Assembly (NCBI GenBank): GCA_002633005.1
Contig: NMRA01000153.1
Coordinates: 434,784 to 498,783, forward strand
From: Phoronis australis
Lineage: Eukaryota; Phoronida; Phoronidae
DNA: 64,000 nucleotides
Direction: 5' to 3'
Of this stretch, positions 36,487-63,023 are shown piece by piece; the stretch's first letter is position 1; each line of letters begins with the position of its first letter. The notes under the pieces are model-generated. The model did not search any database. It had not been told where the DNA came from and saw only the letters and a program-made list of their open reading frames with translations. The translations under genes and the position numbers were made by a program.

Positions 36487-37085
36487 CTGTCAACAAGCAA
36501 GTTTTGATTTGGGTCAGGTACCGTCATCTTGAAATCGATCTCGGATTTTTCCTTAGTCAAAATAAGTGTTGTAGTTTCTAGTCCTGGAAAGAAGTGACAA
36601 TAGTTATTTCTTCGGACAAGGCTCATGAAATTTCAGGTCACCTGATGAGCTTGCTCTGATCATATAAAGAACTTTAAGCTCTTTCCAAACCAGCCCCATA
36701 AGTCAATTTAAGCTCTCTCCAAGCCAGCCCCATAAGTCAATTTAAGCTCTCTCCAAGCCAGCCCCATAAGTCACTTTAAGCTCTCTCCAAGCCAGCCCCA
36801 TAAGTCAATTTAAGCTCTCTCCAAGCCAGCCCCATAAGTCAATTTAAACTCTCTCCAAGCCAGCCCCATAAGTCAATTTAAGCTCTCTCCAAACCAGCCC
36901 CATAAGTCAATTTAAACTCTCTCCAAGCCAGCCCCATAAGTCAATTTAAGCTCTCTCCAAACCAGCCCCATAAGTCAATTTAAACTCTCTCCAAGCCACC
37001 CCCATAAGTCAATTTTAAACTGAGTAAGGAACAAGACGAGACCAATTTTATCACGGCGAGTGGACTAAATCAAAACTTGCTTTTT
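36487..37085. mobile_element. MITE family A, copy 2, expanded by an internal minisatellite
   Basis: The ends AAGCAAGTTTTGATTTGGGT and ACTAAATCAAAACTTGCTTT are inverted and match family A. The right interior (GAGTAAGGAACAAGACGAGACCAATTT) matches the corresponding part of copies 1 and 3. The middle is taken up by the 34-bp array at 36673-37015. Confidence 0.6.
36673..37015. repeat. 34-bp minisatellite, about 10 copies
   Basis: Near-identical 34-bp units of the form TTTAAGCTCTCTCCAAGCCA + GCCCCATAAGTCAA, with a few point variants. It lies within a MITE-like element and is not coding. Confidence 0.92.
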
Positions 37086-38221
37086 TGAAAAATTAGTCAA
37101 GTTTATGGTAATAATTCTCTAGTTTGGAAAGTCTCTAAAATTTGGGACATGGAATTTCAACCTGAAATAGAATTTTCTTGATTCAAAGATTCGGACAGGG
37201 TCGATTATGGTATTCGTCATATGTCTCATATTTCAGACACTGTATTTTGAAAATGTGCTTGGCAGTTCATAAAACTGTCAAAAAGAATAGCTGCCAGCAC
37301 AACCTTTTCATGCATTCTCATAGTGGTGTAGCATCAAGGAGAATGATCGTTTATCAGTGATCGTTGTTCTAAATTTGGGACGGCCAATGTCGCCTATTTC
37401 TAGAAATTGGTACAAGTTCCAACTTGAACAAAAAATCTTTTTCCATTGCTCCAAACTGGAAAATCTGCCATAAGGCTGCTGTAATGAATTGTGTGCCACA
37501 AATATCTTAATGAACTAACTAGATCAAAGAACACCTCTTGGACACTATAAAGCTTCTTCAATAGCCACATTAAAATACCACAATGCCACTCTGATTCTCT
37601 GACAATTACCCACAATGCTGTGCATTAGCAGGGCACTTCTCTCATTGGTTATAGCTGCCGTGCATTTTACAATTTTACATCAAAATTATTTCTTCAATCT
37701 AGTACCAATAATGCTTTGTTGGTAAACAGTGAGTTGCAATGTAGACACCACAAGTTGACAGTCTGAGTGGGCGCAATATGTCATTCTTTACTTTTCCAAC
37801 TCCAGCTCAGCAGAATGTTGGCAGATCAAACCTTTTCAAAACTGCTAGTAGATCAATCGAACAGTGTATTTTCTTAACTCTCTAAAAAGGGGAGTTGCTT
37901 TTAGCACAAAATGATGGACATGAAATTTTGCTAAAATTTTCAGCAAAAAAATAATGTGAGAAATTTGTTTTATTGGTATTATAGTTTGCACTGTACGCTT
38001 GTCATCAAACTACTGATAGTAGTATTTTGAGCATTTACGCTTTAAGAAATAAACCATCATTTTTCCAATTGCCTTTGTTCAAACTTGAAGAAGTTTTGTT
38101 CCTTCTCTCTTAGATGTTAGTCTGATGTGTCCTATGCTCTTTGTCTATCGCTTGTGCTATTCCCAGCACTTACATGCTTTCTGGTGTGCTGCCCTTGTTC
38201 TATGGTGATATCCAAGAAGTG

Positions 38222-38505
38222 AACTTATGGTTTAGAGCACTTAATAAGCTTTAACATTGCTCTCATCTTGTTTGTTACTAGCACGAGAAGTGATTTTTGG
38301 GTTTGCAAAGAACTAGTTTGTTATTCAAAAGAGACTGTGATTACGCAGTGTGACAAACCAACCTGTATAGAGCTTTATCTCCAGTAGTAACGAGCGGACA
38401 GTTTTTAGTTCTTTAGAATGCCTGAATCATTTCTACTTTGACTAAGGAATAATTTGAAACCAATTTCCTAAAGGCAAGTGCTCTAAATCAAAGTTATTTT
38501 TGTAA
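38222..38505. mobile_element. MITE family A, copy 3
   Basis: The termini resemble those of copy 1 (ATGGTTTAGAGCACTT and AAGTGCTCTAAATCAAAGTT). It shares GAGAAGTGATTTTTGGGTTT and ACTAAGGAATAATTTGAAACCAA-type sequence with copies 1 and 2. Confidence 0.65.
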
Positions 38506-38773
38506 TGGAAGGCAAGTTCATAGCTGCGTTAAAAGGTAACATCTCGCCAATTTAAGACAAACTATGGTGGAAAGGTGTAATTTTATCCTCCCCTTTTTGC
38601 ATAAAAGAGAGACAATGCTAAATGAGTGGTTTACCAGTTTTGAATTTAGTGATAGCTTGACATCAGTTTTAGAGTTGTCGTGAGCATTCACAACTTTGTT
38701 AAAAAAATTTGAGAAACTAAGACAGATCAGTTAGTCAGTTATTGGTGAGATTGTACTTGTAGTTATAGAAACT

Positions 38774-39034
38774 CCATGCGCGCACCTAGCCTAAAAAATG
38801 GGGAACTCAAATTTTTGAAAATGTGGCCCTTTTGCAAAGGTTCACGGGGTATGTTCAGACCTATGAATTGTGCATCACCGAATTTTGGTAGTTTTTGCCT
38901 TTGTAGTGGACTTTTGTCTTGTTTTCTACTTATTTCGGAGTTTTTGTTTCTGTGAGGAGGACCTTTTTGCCCACTTCGTCAAATGGGGGGAGGGGTCGTT
39001 TGAGCGCCCAAGACCCCCTAGGTGCACGCATGAA
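38774..39034. mobile_element. Short MITE with CATGCGCGCACCTAG termini
   Basis: CATGCGCGCACCTAG at the left and CTAGGTGCACGCATG at the right form 15-bp inverted repeats with one mismatch, about 260 bp apart. The open frame at 38870-39064 lies mostly inside it and is not credible as a gene. Confidence 0.55.
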
Positions 39035-39273
39035 CTCTGGCATGTTATCTGTTGCACTTGTTAGCGTACTGGTCTAGTTGCAGTGCTGCTTGGTGACTTC
39101 TTTTGCTATACTTTGCTTATATATCACTTATCATGCACAAAACTAAATAAATTCTAGTTTTGAAAGGCCGGTTACTTTGTTACAAATAATGGAAACTTTA
39201 CTAAAAGGTTGTTTTTGTGTTATCAACATAGCACAAACCAGCTATTTATAGACTAAATTTGTCTTTGTTTTTT

Positions 39274-39313
39274 CAAATTTATCCACAAGATTAAAATCTT
39301 GTGGATAAATTTG
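39274..39313. repeat. 40-bp near-perfect palindrome
   Basis: CAAATTTATCCACAAGATT, a two-base centre, then its exact reverse complement (19-bp arms). No terminator role is expected in a eukaryote; it could be a replication-slippage product or the remains of a foldback element. Confidence 0.9.
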
Positions 39314-39579
39314 TCAAAATTGAATTTCACTTGCCAGCCATATTGTGTGGCGAATAAGTGAAGGATTACCGCATGTTCAACTTTGTCTGTTGATTATGAA
39401 CTGACTGTAAAAGGAAATAAACTCATATTTGTTATTTTACTTCATATTATTTTCTTGCTTGCCTGCTTGCAGTTAAAAATGATGAAAGTTGTTGTAATGC
39501 ATATGATGTATACGTTAGTTACCTATTCCTTAATTTGTCCCAAATGAATGATGTGTTGTTCAAACTATTCATGATGTCT

Positions 39580-40640
39580 CTTATTAGGTTATTTCTATGC
39601 ACCCACATATACATATGTTGATGCATATTGCCGTTATTTTTGTTTGGGCATCCGACGTTAACTGCTGTATCTCCTAAACCCCTTGGAGGATCTTTATGAG
39701 ATTTGGCAGACATTTTTCTATGACCCTGACGACAGATGACAATAACTTTCGGACTGATCCACCTACAGCTATACCCTCCAATGGCAATTTTGTTATTTTT
39801 ACACTCGCCTTTGGTTTTTTGAAGTTCCATGATGGATTTTCATGAAATTTGGCAATAGGTTTCTGACAATGGCGTACTTTCATTTTGAGATTGTATTAGA
39901 TATAATGTGTGCCACCTAGTGGACATTTTTATTACTTACAAGTCTGTTTTTTGGCATCCGTCTCTATCTGCCAAACTACTTCAAGGATCATTATGAAAAG
40001 TTGCTGATGTGTTCCAGCTGAGAAGACCACACCTGTATCTCCTTAACCCCCTGTATGAATCTTTGTGAATTTTGGCAACTGTTTGATTGTGAATGTGACT
40101 ATCGGGCAGATTTGGCTACCACTGTGCCCCCTAGTGTTTTTGTTTGCTTTTTATATTTACCACTGTTTCTTTAGAGTTCCTTGACAAAATTTCATAAAAT
40201 TGGCGGAAAGTTTTCTATTGAGGAGATAACGCCGCCTTTCTATTTTTGGGCAGATTATACATATCTGTCTCGCCTAGCAGCCATTTTTATTATTTTCAAA
40301 TCTGTTTTGGCATGAGCTTCACTATCGGCCAGATGGCCTAATAGGTCATTAAAAATTAGCTAATGTTTTCCTATTGACACCAGCTCGACTGGAGTTGATT
40401 TTCATATGGGTTGACCACTGTAGCATTATTGCATCCGCAGCTTTATCTCCTGAATTCTTTGCAAGAACTTTGTGAAATATGATAATTGTATTTCACTGAA
40501 CGTGGCAGCAGATGAAAACTTCTTTAGACAGATCTGACTACGGCTGTGACTATTCTGTTTTTTCTTTCTGTATCTTTGGAGTTCCTGGGTGGATTTTCAT
40601 GACATTTGGCAAATAGCTTTTTATTTTATAGTTTTTTTAT
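39580..40640 (-). repeat. Degenerate tandem/dispersed repeat array (plus-strand counterpart of the G-alpha-s intron arrays)
   Basis: Recurrent blocks such as GATTTTCATGACATTTGGCA and CTCCT(A/G)AACCCC occur roughly every 130-220 bp. They read as the reverse complement of the TGCCAAATTTCATGAACATA...GAGATAGAG units at 50940-51610 and 52740-54510. A terminal ACCCACATATACATATG motif also matches the end of those arrays in the opposite orientation. No coding capacity was recognised. Confidence 0.65.
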
Positions 40641-40649
40641 TGACATATT

Positions 40650-42800
40650 CTCCGCTTCCTAGTGAAAGCATACCATTTGCGTTGCAGTTGTGGGTGCATT
40701 TCATCGCTTTGGGTTGTTTTTTTTTGTTTTTACAGTATTGCTTATCTATTGAGCAATCCATTTTCTTATAAAACTGTTAATTTAATGGACTTTAGAAACT
40801 AGATTGGCTATGACATTTAGGGGAGTTGTACCAGTCCAAGTTCGAATTGTTCTGATGAAACACAAGAAAACCATGATAAAAAGAGTTATGAAACTGGCCA
40901 CTTGGGTAAATTGCCATGCTAGGTTTTTCAGTGTTTGTTGTTGCTTTCCACTCGAATCTTCTTAAGAAATTGCTGGCTTCAGCACTGAGTTTGCTTATTG
41001 ATGTATGGCCGTCACGGTGCATTCTTCAGACCACACTGCTGCATGGCCGTTTCTGAACAAAGTTAAACCTGACCCAGAAAAGTTTTCCTTCCCATGAACT
41101 TTTGTAAAACTTGTCTGCCTGCCATATATGCTACATTTAGGCTTCTGCGCACATTAACAATGGACTTGTATGTTCTTATTTACAGGGTTCTAGCAGGGAA
41201 TGGAGGAAAATATGGAACAACGTGGTAATGCTGGGATTTCAGGAGATCTGCTAATATGAATTTGTTAGATATTATTCACTTGCGCATATTTGTAGAGAAA
41301 CTCAAGAAATGGAAGTTACGTTTAGGAGTGGTGTTGACACCAGATGGCATTTCATTATTTAACTTTCAAGGTCAAGATTTGTTGTTTCCCTGTCAGTCGA
41401 CATATTCTATTTTTGTCTGTTAAATCATCTTAGTTATAGGAATTAAAACAGTAATGAAAATGTTGAACATAATGTACGTTGCAATTAAACCTAGTAATTT
41501 TTTATGTGAAAGTAGAAATAGATTTTTGAACTGGCAAGATACATTTGTAAAGGCCATCCATATGGCAATATTTGACATTTGGACAATATTTTGTATTGTA
41601 CTACTTATTTAGACTATTTTTGTAATTTCAAGAAAAATTAAACTCGGTGTTTAATTAATTTTTCCTTTGTCACTAATAGGGCACTTTATATTGGCGCTCT
41701 GTAGAGTAAATTAATGACAACACAAAAGCGACTTCCGATTGATCCCGACTCAGATTTGGTGGATAGTAATTCAATAACTACCGAGTGGTTCATTAATTTA
41801 AAAGCAGAGTAAATTCCACTGTCAGCGCCTCCTATTGTGCGATTACCTCACTAATTTATTTTAGCTTTTTGACACCGGCTGGGATTAAAACTCTCCTGCC
41901 TTGTTAGTCACAGGCTGGGAGTGGGAAATGTATGGATCATGATGTTCTGTTCATCCATTGGTGTCTCAGAAGGTTTGCCTTTTTCGTAAGGCATTAATAC
42001 ATCCCATCGAACTGCAATATAAATTTGCCAGCATAAAAAAGCAGAAAAGGTGTTTAGACCTCCCGTCAGCATTACGTTGGATATGTAGATGGCGCTGAAT
42101 GCTTGTCCACCATTGACCTGATCCCCGTTTGGCGGGATGGTGAATTTCAGTATGGCCGAGGTTTTTCAAGTCAACAATTAACCTGGGTAGTATTCTTACA
42201 TCACTAAAATTGGAATATTCTTAACTTACAGTCCTGTGTGCATGCGCTTCAGAAATGTTCTGTCCGTTTTTTTTTTTAAGAGCTGCATTTGGCGCATGTT
42301 AAGCTATCAGTGTTGAATTCGTAACTGTGCCTCTGTGTTTGAAGCGTTACCAGCTTATTTGGCAATAATTCCAAGAGCGTAAAAACTCGAACCACATGCA
42401 ATGCATTTTTGAATACCGTATGCTGGTTTTATGGTTGGCCAACCCTAACATATTATTAAGCATTTTTTCAATTCAACGATGGCTTTGATGAAATCTTTGC
42501 CCATGGAATGTAAACCGTAAATTCTGTCCCATGATTCAGTATTCCAACCTCGCAAAACACTCGTCTGATTTTGTGGTGTTCAGTGGTCTTGCGTTTCTTC
42601 CTTGAATCTCAGGCCTGCACAACACTACCCACCTCTACAAATTACTTTGCAATGGGGAAATATTTCTACAGAACTGTCAATTATTTCCACATCCAAAAAC
42701 CACTTCTTAACTGAGTAAGACCAGTTTTGTAGCGATAAAAGGTCGTAAGTGATAATTTGGTTTCGTTCATTCTGAGAGCACAAGTATTACACAGCACCAG
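40650..42800. other. Intergenic DNA between SEH1 and G-alpha-s
   Basis: No gene, RNA or well-defined element was recognised. It lies downstream of both convergent genes. Confidence 0.4.
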
Positions 42801-42814
42801 TTTCTTAGAAATGA

Positions 42815-42820
42815 TTTATT
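42815..42820 (-). terminator. Candidate polyadenylation signal AATAAA of G-alpha-s
   Basis: AATAAA on the minus strand, in ACAAATAAATC, about 2.5 kb past the G-alpha-s stop codon. If it is used, 42800-45316 is a long 3' UTR; the absence of other genes there fits, but a nearer signal cannot be excluded. Confidence 0.4.
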
Positions 42821-45316
42821 TGTACAGACAACAGAGTGATGTGAGCAACCATGAGCTCCACAGTCTGACTATACAACAGATGGAGTCGGGGGCATGACCT
42901 GACCAACAACCAACCACAAGTCACTGCTGAACAGGTCAAAGTTCATGTCAATGGGCTGCTCAGAAATAGTTCCCAACAGCCAGTCTGTCCAGTTGTGTGG
43001 TCACGTTTGACATGTAAAGTTATTGCACGGTAGTTTCAACCAGAGCAGAGTGAAAGTCATGTTCTGCTCTGATGTTGCTAAGTGCTCAAAGTCGCTTTGA
43101 AAGTAATCCACTTCATCACAATATTATAATTACATTATTGCTAGTAAACTATTACATGTAGATAACTGTTTGGGGGTGATATTGACAGAACAAACCCAGT
43201 ACAAACCTCTAGATTGCAAAACAAAGCGAGATGGACAATAGACAATTAGCACTCCAGAAACGACGCCAAAAACAGGCTATTGCAAGTGCAAAGCAACAGT
43301 TATATTTAAATACGGGGTTCACAACTGAAATTTTTATTTTATGTAATCCAAGTGCTACCGTGACAACAAGAACTTCCTGCTGACAACTGCGACTTGAAGT
43401 GTTCAAGAACGACTAGGTACATGTCGTAGGTCATGCCCTTAAAGAATCTCCAATCCTTACTCGATTATCACAAGCTGAAATGCAGTGTTACTGAGAAATT
43501 ACATCAAGTAGCAGGGTTGTTAAACAATGTGATCAGCACTTTAAATCCTTATTCTCCAGCAACATCCGATAAATTCAACCGCCAAGGCCAACTTCTCAAT
43601 ACTACAGCATTTCAGTGACGTGACAACACAAACTAACCGTAATACCAACTAGAAAAGCAGAACAGCCGTCGAAAAGGATGGTAAAAAGCAATGAATACAT
43701 ACAGACAAAACAAGTAATCAAGTAGTTTAGGTCAGACACCAGTCGTGGCTTGACTGGATCAAAACAGCTCAATACCACTACTGTGTAACTCGTTCTTCCA
43801 GGTCAAAATAGATTATCTCCATCAGCAAGAAAGGGTTATACAACTCAATAGGGGGCACTGCTTCGGAACAATTGTCGACGATATGTTACAGTTAAAGTGG
43901 CTTTACAGAGTGAGGCTTTGACCAAGGTTAAATGAACGCCACTAGCAAGCCACCACAGTGAGAGACTCAATGACCTGACAGACTTAATTCTTGGGTATCA
44001 TAAAATTTACACGGCTTTCTTCTCACTGCCTGGAAGATTCCACTGTGCAACTACGCAACACCATGTAGGGTCAAAAACCAAAAAAAACTACACCATTCTA
44101 CACCAAATCACTGGCCTACTAGCATCGCGCAGCTGCGTACGTGACCTTCCACAAACTTGATACGCCATTCCAACTTACAGCAAGTCAACCTCGCATCAAT
44201 TCATACAAACAAATCTGCATAATCTACAAATGATAGTACTCGATGAAAAAATAGCCTATGATTAGAAAACAAAATTTTATAATACAAGATAACAGATTGA
44301 CAAAGTAAATAATGTCGTTCACAACATTTACTGGATTGAGAACAGTCTTCGTTCTGCGGTCTTTTTACACTGACATATAATACTTGGCATGGACAGGGCT
44401 TTACGTGTGGATATACGCATCTCATTATAATACAGCTCGTGATTGGTTCACAATGCAGTTCCCCTTCAGCAAAGGCCAGTCGCTCAAAATGCCAGTTGAT
44501 CACACTGCCAGGAAACGTTTTCAACAACTTTAAAATTCATTTGCTTTACAACGTGCTGGAATCAACTTAAGGTACACAGTTCACGTCGGATGTTACTCTC
44601 TTAATTCTGGGCAATTACAAATTAAAAACAGCAGTTTTCCAGTCAGTTTGAATCCATAAGCCAGAAGTAAACCTGAAGTCTTTTCAAGTCTATCATACCA
44701 ACATCTAGGGACATATGTCAATTTTCAGAATTCGACATGATCATACAGGTAGATACGTGATTTATGTAAATATAATTATATAAATATAACAGATTATCCC
44801 TTAGACAACGGCGTTAACGAAATACATATATAAATAATCAAATTCTAACAAAACTTTCAAAACGCCTGTGCTGTCACAAAAACAGATGGCGGCTTGGTCA
44901 ATGTCCACTGCCACCACCGTATCGTGGAGCACGACAAGACGGGACAGCACTGCAAATAGAAAGAAACCAGGAAAGTGGCTGCAAAATTAACCTGCTAGTC
45001 CTACTGGGCGACAACGATTAAAAATTTCAATTGCCCAATAGACTTATACAAATACAATTCACAGACCAAACAAATGTCAACAGGCGTCTGCCAGTAGTAG
45101 GAGCAGACAACATCAACAGACAGATGTCTGCCGCCAGTTGAAGCAGACGTTAAGCCGTTGACGGTGGCACACTATGAGCCAGTCAAGATTACTCTCGATG
45201 AGGGAGAGGTAACAAAGTGTCCACTCTCATCAGATCTTGGGAGATTGTTTTCTGTTTAATTTACACAAAACCACTCGCTGTACACATGATTGGACCAGCG
45301 GCAATGTTGGTGGTGA

Positions 45317-57877
<12,561 letters not shown>

Positions 57878-57879
57878 CT

Positions 57880-59880
57880 GAAAATAGAATCAAAACAAAT
57901 TAATTCAAGTTGCCCCTAGACAGCTTAATTTTGGGGATGGTTACCATGGTAACGATCCACTTAAAAATGGATAAAAAGTGAAGGGTTTCCGCATAGTGAA
58001 CAGTGACAATGTTATACAAGAAGACATAATGACATCAGACTATTTCGTAGATATAGCTCAGAACGCACTGGAATAAAACTGACCGAAGGTACATTTGGCA
58101 CTGTTACCCTATACACAACATTATTAGCCATCAATACATGTCGATGTTACTGCCAATTTTCTATTCATGGGCATGGGCTTCAGGAATAAATACTTGGGGG
58201 GAGCTTATTATCAGAATTTTTTATTTTTTCACGCTCAGTTGCATTCCCACATTAGATGTGGGACAAGTTGAAAGCCTTCATATACCTTCAAAAACATCAC
58301 CTGCAGTGCATGTGCTGAAATGCCAATTTAATGTGAGACCATGTAACAAAACATCATTACGCCAATCTCTCCATGCTAGAGTACATACCTCCCCTCTCCC
58401 CCAGCAACCAAATTGATATATCTGCATATGTATATATATATGTATATGTATATGTATATATATGAGTGGCCTTGCAAAATGAAGAGATCAACCATCTTTT
58501 TGCCTGCCCTGTTTGAAAATAGCTTGTAAGAAATTGAGAGATTCCTTGCAATGCAATTAATTTCCGAAGCAAAACACATCAGCACAGTTTTTAAAGATTG
58601 GCAAAAGCAGTACGCAACTAAACTGTTCATGGCAATTCTGGTGCCATAATCATCACCAAATCTTAATTCCAAAGTACAAATAATGTTTTAACTACTAAAA
58701 ATAGGTCGAGTTAACGAGCAAGCTTCCACGGCGAATGAGGTGGAAGAAATCAATATAAGCTGAAGATAATCAATGAAAAAAGATGATGAATAACTCTTAC
58801 ATTGGTTGAGGATAGAGAAACAGATCGGAAAGTGGAGCCAACCGTCACTATGGAAACTCTGCGCAGTGGTGCGTTTTGAATACCTTTGAGGCTGATTTGA
58901 CAACATAGAGAGAAGGGTCAGACCTTGGAAACAGCGTAAGTACGCCTGCACTAGGCCCCAATCAACATGACATACCTTCGACTAATACCCAACAGGCTAA
59001 AAAAGCTATTGCTTTCACTAGCACTTTGGTAAGAAGTGAAAACAGTAGTCATGTCAACAGTAGCAACGCTCATTCTTACTCCTGGTTTGAATTATTGCAC
59101 TGTTTGCCTAGTCCTTCATAGCTACAATATTTACTTCAAAGGACACACAAGCCAAATGCAGAGGAAACTACTGGCCTTTGCGTTAATTTAATGCAGAGAG
59201 GGAACACGGTTTAACATCAATTTTCGCTTCACAAACGATTCAGAAATTATCACTTAAAAAATGCTGCAAAAATTACCCCTCCTGAACAACGCGTTCAACC
59301 TGCTAAAATGCCAGTGTTTCCGTTATTGAAAAACTGCTAGCATTTTCGCCATTTACAAGAACCTAGCGATAATTCAAAACCATCCATCATGTCACCAGGT
59401 AGGCAAAAATCAAGTCAGCGCACACCAACAGAATACATTGAGCTGAGGCACACGTGACTGATATACAGCGATGTAATTATGGGGACAAGGGAAGTGGTTG
59501 CAACAGAACCACTACAGAGATAAAGAGTAGTCAAAATCCATCAACTTTGGATGAATATTGGCCCCATGAAAAATATTAAAAAATCAAACGAAATTCTCCT
59601 TACCAGTTCCAAAAATCCTCTCCAATGATTAAAAATTTCTATCAAGGTTAGAATCACATCTACGGAGCATTACTTTGGCTACATGAGGCATTGTCGATGT
59701 TGGGAGGAACTGGTGGTGGTCTGGGGGGGTTCCCCTCAACCAAAAAAATCCTCTCAATCGTAAGTCCCAGGAAATTTTCCCTCCAGGTGAGCAAGGGTCC
59801 TAATCCCCAAGGGACATCATACGTTGAACAACACCATGATCTCGTGTTATGCTGCCAAATCCACGAGGGTTAGCCTTACA
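57880..59880. other. Presumed upstream G-alpha-s intron, no exon found
   Basis: The preceding G-alpha-s exon (ending in the CAQ-Y equivalent) was searched for by eye on the minus strand and not found. The stretch contains an AT-rich TATATG microsatellite near 58425-58465. Minus-strand open frames here have no recognisable domain. Confidence 0.4.
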
Positions 59881-59889
59881 ACACACTGT

Positions 59890-60665
59890 CCCGCTGGACT
59901 ATGTGCTTGTTTTATACAAGCCAGCGAGCTAGCTGTATGAAGACAACCATCAAAATACAGCTAGGTACCACTATGTGTTGAGCTCCGACAGACTCCGAAA
60001 TTGCACACAGCCCGAGTAGTTCTACTCATTACCTCGCCGTGAAACCTGTATCAACATGTAGAGCTAACGACCGGAGGGAGTGCATGCAAAATGCGAGAGT
60101 CAACTGACACTCACCTTGCTGTTACAGCTGTTCAAGTAAACAACAATCTAATAAACATTGTTTTCTTGCCTAATTCTCCACCCTTTGTAACAAAGAAAAG
60201 TAAGTCGATGTTTTGAAAACAGTATGGTCGTGACACACGCATGCGTCATTTCCTTAATTTTTGCGACTTCTTTTGGGAGACGATGACAGCTTCGTTGCAG
60301 TAAAATTTGTTCTGAAATTGTGGTTTGCTGGTATCAAAATTATAAAAACTTATAATGAAGTGAAACCAGTTCCGATAATTTGTTGTGACATCTATGAAAC
60401 CTTGTGAAAGAACAACAGTTGATTGAAGAATCGGCGAAAAAAGAAACTGGCCAATAGATGACCCAATATTTCATGGCGCCAAAAACAGTTGCAAAAGATC
60501 GCACTACAATAACGGTAAAATACCAATTTTTCCAACACCAGTAAATAATTTAGTGTACTAAACAAAAGTATAGTTTTTAAAAACATTAATTTTGCTTCAG
60601 ATTTTACCTGGTCAGTGTTTAACTCATATTGGTGCAAAGCTATATATTTAATATACAGCTTTGCG
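59890..60665 (-). repeat. Older dispersed repeat, copy 2 (uninterrupted, empty hAT site)
   Basis: The reverse complement of this stretch aligns with 10070-10395 joined directly to 12208-12640. The hAT target position reads CATTATAA near 60350 without an insertion. At its outer end, 60630-60670, lies a palindrome built on GCAAAGCTATATA and TATACAGCTTTGC. Confidence 0.8.
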
Positions 60666-60669
60666 CCAA

Positions 60670-63000
60670 GGCTAGTCTAATATTAACTTCTTAACTATTT
60701 AGCACACCATATGCAGACATGCCAAATTGTTTTATTTCGAAAGGGATGGAATGTCTTCTGATGGTCACGAATTTCTTTACCACGTACCTCTACCGAAACC
60801 TGTCAGTGGTAGGCCAATTCCATAATTTTTTAAAGCCATTTTTGTAGGTCCTAGAAGTGAATGGCCGAATACAATGCATTGAATGGAACTCCCTCACTGT
60901 CAAGGGCTCTAGTGAAATCTCAGTGCCTAAATGTCCATCCGAATCATACAACTGAACTGTAGGTTCCACTAAACAATGTCCACCCAACACTCTTCAATCA
61001 GAAATGGCTATTCAAAACTTTTTTAGTTTCATTAAAAGAATATATATCTATTAATTTGGCTCCCTACCAAAATATTTTGAAATGACAAGAGAGAAAAAGA
61101 GAGATACCCTGGCAGGAAGCAAACAGCTGCCAGGCATGTTATGTGTATCCTCACACATAGTAAACAACTACCTCAGGGCAAACCAGGGTCTTCTTAAGGC
61201 AATGTTCTGGTCAGTGTCTTACAGAGCAGTTAAAATCCAACAAATGAAAGGCGAGGATTTTGTGAGTGTGCTAGGAGCCTTACTAGCGTGCCAGTAAAGT
61301 GGCAGCCAATGAATTGATTGCACCACAGGCAGCTGTTGGGGCTACAGCCCCCCAATTATTTCAGTGCTGTGCCGCCCGTGTTTATTGGTTGGTATGTTGA
61401 TACCAAACTTTACTAACCCAGATGATTCATGGTTAATAAAAACTAACCCTAACAAGGTAAAAGTACCCCTTCTTTGCAAACACTTCCCAGTTTTCCCAGC
61501 CGATGAGAGTTCTCTACCACTGAATAGTTCGATGAGAACAAGCTGATCCTGACTACATGGGGTCATAAAAGTTCAAGTGTATCAGACAGTTGGTCACTGA
61601 CCACCATCATCTGAGCTATTTTTAGACACGGGCAATTTACCTAGTAAACTGCACACCTCACATACAGGTTCCGGAGCCCCTGGCATTTACAAAAGGACTC
61701 TGAGAAGTCTATGTTACATGCTTACAGTGAACGCAGATGGTAAAAATATTGCTTTCATCAGACAAAACCAGCAAACTCGACTATCTGCCCTGTTTTTCCC
61801 CTTCCCTCTCTCATGACATGCTCCTTAAGAATTTATTTATAGCTGGCCTCAAAGCTAAGACAACAGATATGAAAGGATTGGTGTCCACCCTCTTGATTTC
61901 TCAGAGATCAGGAAGTCAAGTGACAATCGTGCAGCCTTATTTCTCTGTCTAATCCCATTAATTCACTCCTTCCTGGTCTCTACAGGCAATCACCCTATCA
62001 CCCTTCTTGTTCGCTTGACCACACCCATCCATCAACTGATTTAAACCTGCAGATAAAAGGCCGATGCTATAAATAGGCGGGGACTTCCATAAATAGTGCA
62101 GGTTATCTATCATTTGTAAATATTTATTGAAGATTCAGAGCTCACCAGATTCACATCAGATGCGGGTTAGAATTCTGATAAGATCAGCTGGCTACCTGAA
62201 TGCAAAAGCAACGCACTAACCCTAATCAGTTCCTTCACAGCTCATGGACCTGATAAAACTCAGTTCACCAACTCACAAAAATGGCTCACCAACTGCCGAA
62301 CACAGCACACCGTGTTAGCGGTCCGTGAGCTGTATGTGGGAGTCGTTGAACTGAGAGTTTATCAGTTTATAAGAGCAGAAACAACGTATACTCATAAGTG
62401 CGGTGACCATGGTGTTTGCGTCATTCCAGTAGCCAATGTTAGCCATTGTAGAATAACATGTGACCTTGTTCAATACAACAGGAGTGGTGGGCATTACGAT
62501 AACCTTTGAACTGGTCCTTTGCACCACAAGCCAAAATTACATATTGAAAATGGTGACTAGTCCAGAGTAGAGCACCAGGTCCAGGTGGCATTCAATAGTT
62601 GTTTTGAGCCAAGGTAGAATTTACCTTTCTTAAGCCATGATTACTGCTATCAAATGGGAAGTTGAAATTTGGCAGGAAATTCAAGTAGCCTTTAGACACT
62701 AAGATTAGTAAAAAATTGGCGATCTACACCCACTTTTCACCAGATTTTTGTGATCTGGAGAGTTTTGGCAGTCTAGGAATAATAGTATGCAAATGGTAGC
62801 TTTGAGGCGAAAAATGTCACTTTGGAGGATTTTTGTTTTATTTTTTAAAGTAGCCAGCTTCACTTCCGGTAGTTGTATTAGGCAGAAAAATTGACTAGGG
62901 ACTCAGTATCAATAAACTTTGCATTATTTTGAAGTCTTTGGCCCATAGTTTCAGGGTTTTTATTGCCTGCGGAACACACTGCTGTAGCTGCCAAGACCTA
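60670..63000. other. Presumed G-alpha-s intron or 5' flank, nothing recognised
   Basis: Several open frames of 60-75 codons occur on both strands without conserved domains or a consistent splice framework. No RNA gene was seen. Confidence 0.35.
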
Positions 63001-63023
63001 ATTTTTCAAGCCAAAATCAGCAA

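Noticed and set aside
38870-39064. Hydrophobic 64-codon plus-strand open frame
   Set aside because: It lies mostly inside a MITE-like inverted-repeat element and has no conserved features.
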